Below, piece after piece: positions 5,663 through 7,341 of a stretch of DNA of 7,341 bases (positions are counted from its first letter, which is position 1; each line of letters begins with the position of its first letter). The position numbers were made by a program, and so were the translations under genes. The notes under the pieces are model-generated. The model worked only from the letters and a program-made list of their open reading frames with translations, had not been told where the DNA came from and made no database searches. Source of the stretch: Bacillota bacterium (GTDB lineage Bacteria; Bacillota_A; Clostridia; Lachnospirales; Lachnospiraceae); contig JAEZSL010000406.1 in the NCBI GenBank assembly GCA_023443925.1, forward strand, positions 1-7,341, read 5' to 3'.

Positions 5663-5741
5663 CTTTGCTTTTTATATGGAAATCTTTGCGCTTATTTATT
5701 TGAACAAACCTTTGCGTTTATTTATTTGCGCAAACCTTTGC
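5663..5741. repeat. Degenerate 26-bp tandem repeats upstream of the thi promoter
   Basis: Two adjacent 26-bp units (5685-5710 and 5711-5736) share the frame TTTGCG(C/T)TTATTTATTTG..CAAACC and differ at three positions. The core CTTTGC also recurs at 5663 and 5736, giving four cores spaced 21, 26 and 26 bp. The second unit contains a 10-bp palindrome TTTGCGCAAA (5725-5734). They fill the gap between the glycosylase gene and the -35 box of the thi promoter. They could be a regulator-binding array or simple repeat expansion; nothing seen decides this. Confidence 0.7.
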
Positions 5742-5801
5742 ATCCATTGGCAGCGCGAATATTACGAACGGACGGAAAGACGGCACGGGTTACGTTGTTT
5801 A

Positions 5802-7013
5802 TTAATGATAGCCGTGATATTTTACTCCTAAAACAATCAATTCATCGGCATCATGAAATTCCGCAAGAGAACAAAGGCTGCGATTTAGACCATCCATCTC
5901 TACTGCTTTTTCTTTTTGAATATTTATTTCCTTAACAATAAACCTTTTCTTTTTTCTGTCAAAATTGCAATCTACAAACCCTGCCAACTCATTTTTAGTT
6001 AAAATTGATAACGGCCATTTCATACCCTTTTTCTTAAAATACTCGAAACTAAAAGAATAAGAAAAAAAGGTGTTCAACCAACGCTTATCTCGTATAATCC
6101 CTTCCATAGGGGATAGCAAGGAGACTTCATCTGTACCCTCTGCCCCGTGTTGTTGCAAAGCTGCTAACAACTTGTTTGCGGCAACATAGGTTTTCTTTAA
6201 GCCCTCTACAATGATGTCGGTAATCAGTTCCTTAAACCTAAGCGATGCAATCGCCATTGATATGTCTTCTGTATTCAATCCGGTAATCGCTTTCATATGA
6301 GTTATGTCGGTAATTCCAAACGAACAAATGAGCTTGTACAAAATAGCCTCAACAGCGTCAATGCTGTTAATTTCAATCACAGAGGATTTATCTTTCAGCA
6401 AATCCTCCCTCAAGGCAAACACGGGTTGCCTGAATGTTCCGGGCAATCTGTCACAGACGACTATATCATTGGTTTGTCTCATGTCAAAAAAGACTTGAAA
6501 AATAGGGAGATAACCATTAATCAACCCTTGTTTTCGACTCTCTCTAAATGCGTTCCGTTCCTCAGTTAGGCCAAGATACTCCCATAAAACGTGTTCCGTG
6601 CAGGAGCGTATTTCATGAAATGCTTGTCTTAGCTTCTCCTCTTCTGCCAATAGTTCATTGCTTCGGCGCTCACATTCTTGTTGCGCTCTTGATTTTCCCC
6701 AGCGAACAATTCTTTCTGTTGCAGTATTATATATATCTAATTCACAAGTGGGAGTAATAAAAAGATTCCGCTTAAAAAGATTCGCTTCAACAAGTTCCCT
6801 TTCTTCATAAGCGATTCTGTCGTAATCTGTGGCCTTAAAACCAGGCACTCTACTCCAAAGAACTAAGTAGTGATTTAAATGCAAAATAGGACAGGGATCA
6901 TACTGTATACCCGATAAATCGGACACCACCTGCGCAACATTGTTTTTCTCTTTTTCTAGTAGACACTGACCCAAAAGAATGAGTGTTCTTGCTTCATCTA
7001 TGGTTATTAACAT
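5802..7013 (-). CDS. HTH_42 winged-helix DNA glycosylase, YcaQ/AlkX family
   Basis: A 403-residue member of the HTH_42 (PF06224) family, whose characterised members (E. coli YcaQ/AlkX, Streptomyces AlkZ) excise alkylated purines and unhook DNA interstrand crosslinks. Family features in order: a hydrophobic N-terminal helix; SGIQYDPCPI, with the catalytic-type Gln-x-Asp at Q37-Y38-D39; the following LVLWSRVPGF segment; winged-helix repeats in the middle; and the C-terminal LSPMEGIIRD...LAGFVDCNFDRKKKRF block typical of the family. Gln-x-Asp is the form associated with AlkX/YcaQ, while AlkZ has Gln-x-Gln. ATG at 7013 has GGAG 10 nt upstream. It appears monocistronic, with its own extended -10 promoter and no link to the thi operon except position. 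No clear terminator is seen after its stop. Substrate specificity is inferred from the family. Confidence 0.85.
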   Translation of the reverse strand: MLITIDEARTLILLGQCLLEKEKNNVAQVVSDLSGIQYDPCPILHLNHYLVLWSRVPGFKATDYDRIAYEERELVEANLFKRNLFITPTCELDIYNTATERIVRWGKSRAQQECERRSNELLAEEEKLRQAFHEIRSCTEHVLWEYLGLTEERNAFRESRKQGLINGYLPIFQVFFDMRQTNDIVVCDRLPGTFRQPVFALREDLLKDKSSVIEINSIDAVEAILYKLICSFGITDITHMKAITGLNTEDISMAIASLRFKELITDIIVEGLKKTYVAANKLLAALQQHGAEGTDEVSLLSPMEGIIRDKRWLNTFFSYSFSFEYFKKKGMKWPLSILTKNELAGFVDCNFDRKKKRFIVKEINIQKEKAVEMDGLNRSLCSLAEFHDADELIVLGVKYHGYH

Positions 7014-7168
7014 GACTATACATCTCCAGTCCGCAAGCCGTCCGCAGACGGCACAATCTCTGCAGCACCCACGGCACTTTGCCCGCGCAGCAGGAAAGTT
7101 TCATAGTGGGTTACATTCTTTGAAAAAGTATGTAAATCGTTCCCCGCCCTTGATGCGTTCTTAACGAC

Positions 7169-7177
7169 AGTATAGCA
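7169..7177 (-). promoter_or_regulatory. Extended -10 promoter of the glycosylase gene
   Basis: TGCTATACT on the minus strand (7177-7169): an extended TGn motif plus TATACT (five of six to TATAAT). The -35 region at a 17-bp spacing reads TGGAAG and is weak, as is common with extended -10 promoters. The start would be near 7162, giving a leader of about 150 nt. Confidence 0.5.
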
Positions 7178-7277
7178 TAAAAACGTGTCCGCTTCCACAA
7201 AAATAGTAAAGTACCAGCGGTGAGGAGTAAAATTAATTAAACTTACTATTGATAAACCTATAACTCTCAAAAATCAG

Positions 7278-7317
7278 GTATCCACAAATTTCAGACGAAG
7301 GGATTAAGTTATCCACA
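7278..7317 (+). promoter_or_regulatory. Two DnaA-box-like sites, same orientation, 31 bp apart
   Basis: A perfect consensus DnaA box TTATCCACA lies at 7309-7317, and a one-mismatch copy GTATCCACA at 7278-7286. Both are on the plus strand and start 31 bp apart, about three helical turns. They lie more than 100 bp upstream of the predicted glycosylase transcription start. Nothing else suggests a replication origin here (no dnaA/dnaN; no clear DUE in the visible part), so chance occurrence or a DnaA-responsive regulatory site are both possible. Confidence 0.4.
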
Positions 7318-7341
7318 TTACACTTCCAGAATTCTCCTTTT

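Larger units (their letters stand above)
7014..7341. other. Non-coding upstream region of the glycosylase gene
   Basis: This 328-bp stretch holds the glycosylase leader, its promoter and two DnaA-box-like sites, listed separately. A GC-rich part (about 7025-7110) contrasts with AT-rich sequence further out and contains a perfect hairpin GCCGTC-TGCG-GACGGC (7052-7037, minus sense), 10 bp before the GGAG Shine-Dalgarno. An 84-codon open frame runs through it on the minus strand, but the -10 box lies inside that frame and no ribosome binding site was seen, so it is not called a gene. Confidence 0.5.

Noticed and set aside
5726..6757. Plus-strand open frames across the glycosylase gene
   Set aside because: They are antisense shadows of a full-length, family-recognisable minus-strand gene and lack family features or ribosome binding sites.
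7016..7270. 84-codon minus-strand open frame just upstream of the glycosylase gene
   Set aside because: The likely -10 box (7169-7174) lies inside it, there is no clear ribosome binding site, and composition changes abruptly part way through. It is most likely a chance frame in the leader.
7278..7341. Replication origin
   Set aside because: Only two DnaA-like boxes are present, without dnaA/dnaN, a visible unwinding element or other origin features.

Overview
The window looks like chromosome from a low-to-moderate GC Gram-positive anaerobe, most likely a Clostridia/Lachnospiraceae-type Firmicute. This rests on strong AGGAG-type ribosome binding sites, sigma-A-like promoters (TTGACA/TTGAAA with 17-bp spacers), a lipoprotein substrate-binding protein of the Gram-positive kind, and a terminator-type TPP riboswitch. 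The species assignment is inference. All six genes lie on the minus strand, so the window reads biologically from right to left.

Right end (7341 to 5802): a non-coding stretch with two DnaA-box-like sites, then an extended -10 promoter, then a complete 403-residue HTH_42 protein of the YcaQ/AlkX DNA-crosslink glycosylase family. It carries a Gln-x-Asp motif at residues 37-39.

Middle (5801 to 2013): a thiamin-pyrimidine salvage operon. It starts with a TTGACA-17-TACACT promoter, followed almost at once by a complete TPP (THI-box) riboswitch and an intrinsic terminator. The 3' side of the aptamer can form a long alternative stem with the 5' arm of the terminator, so the expected logic is 'TPP present, transcription off'. 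After the terminator there is a further folded leader of unknown type. The genes follow: a small cytosolic thiamine-binding (PF01910) protein, an ABC permease (ThiX-like, TTG start, overlapping the previous gene), a 195-bp gap with three hairpins, a lipoprotein binding protein of the NMT1/THI5 family (ThiY-like) and an ABC ATPase (ThiZ-like). An intrinsic terminator closes the operon. Together these should import a thiamin pyrimidine precursor (HMP or its formylamino form) when TPP is scarce.

Left end (2010 to 1): a good promoter (TTGAAA-17-TAAAAT) followed by a leader of about 400 nt. The leader contains 2.2 copies of a 79-bp repeat rich in perfect palindromes, plus a pair of mutually exclusive hairpins just before the start codon. 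It precedes a membrane-anchored diguanylate cyclase with an extracytoplasmic Cache-like sensor and a GGEEF catalytic domain, cut off by the window edge about 512 codons in. Its allosteric c-di-GMP inhibition site lacks the arginine.

No transposase, CRISPR array, tRNA, rRNA or phage gene is visible. The most interesting parts are the non-coding leaders: the unexplained structured RNA after the TPP riboswitch terminator, and the repeat-laden leader of the cyclase gene.
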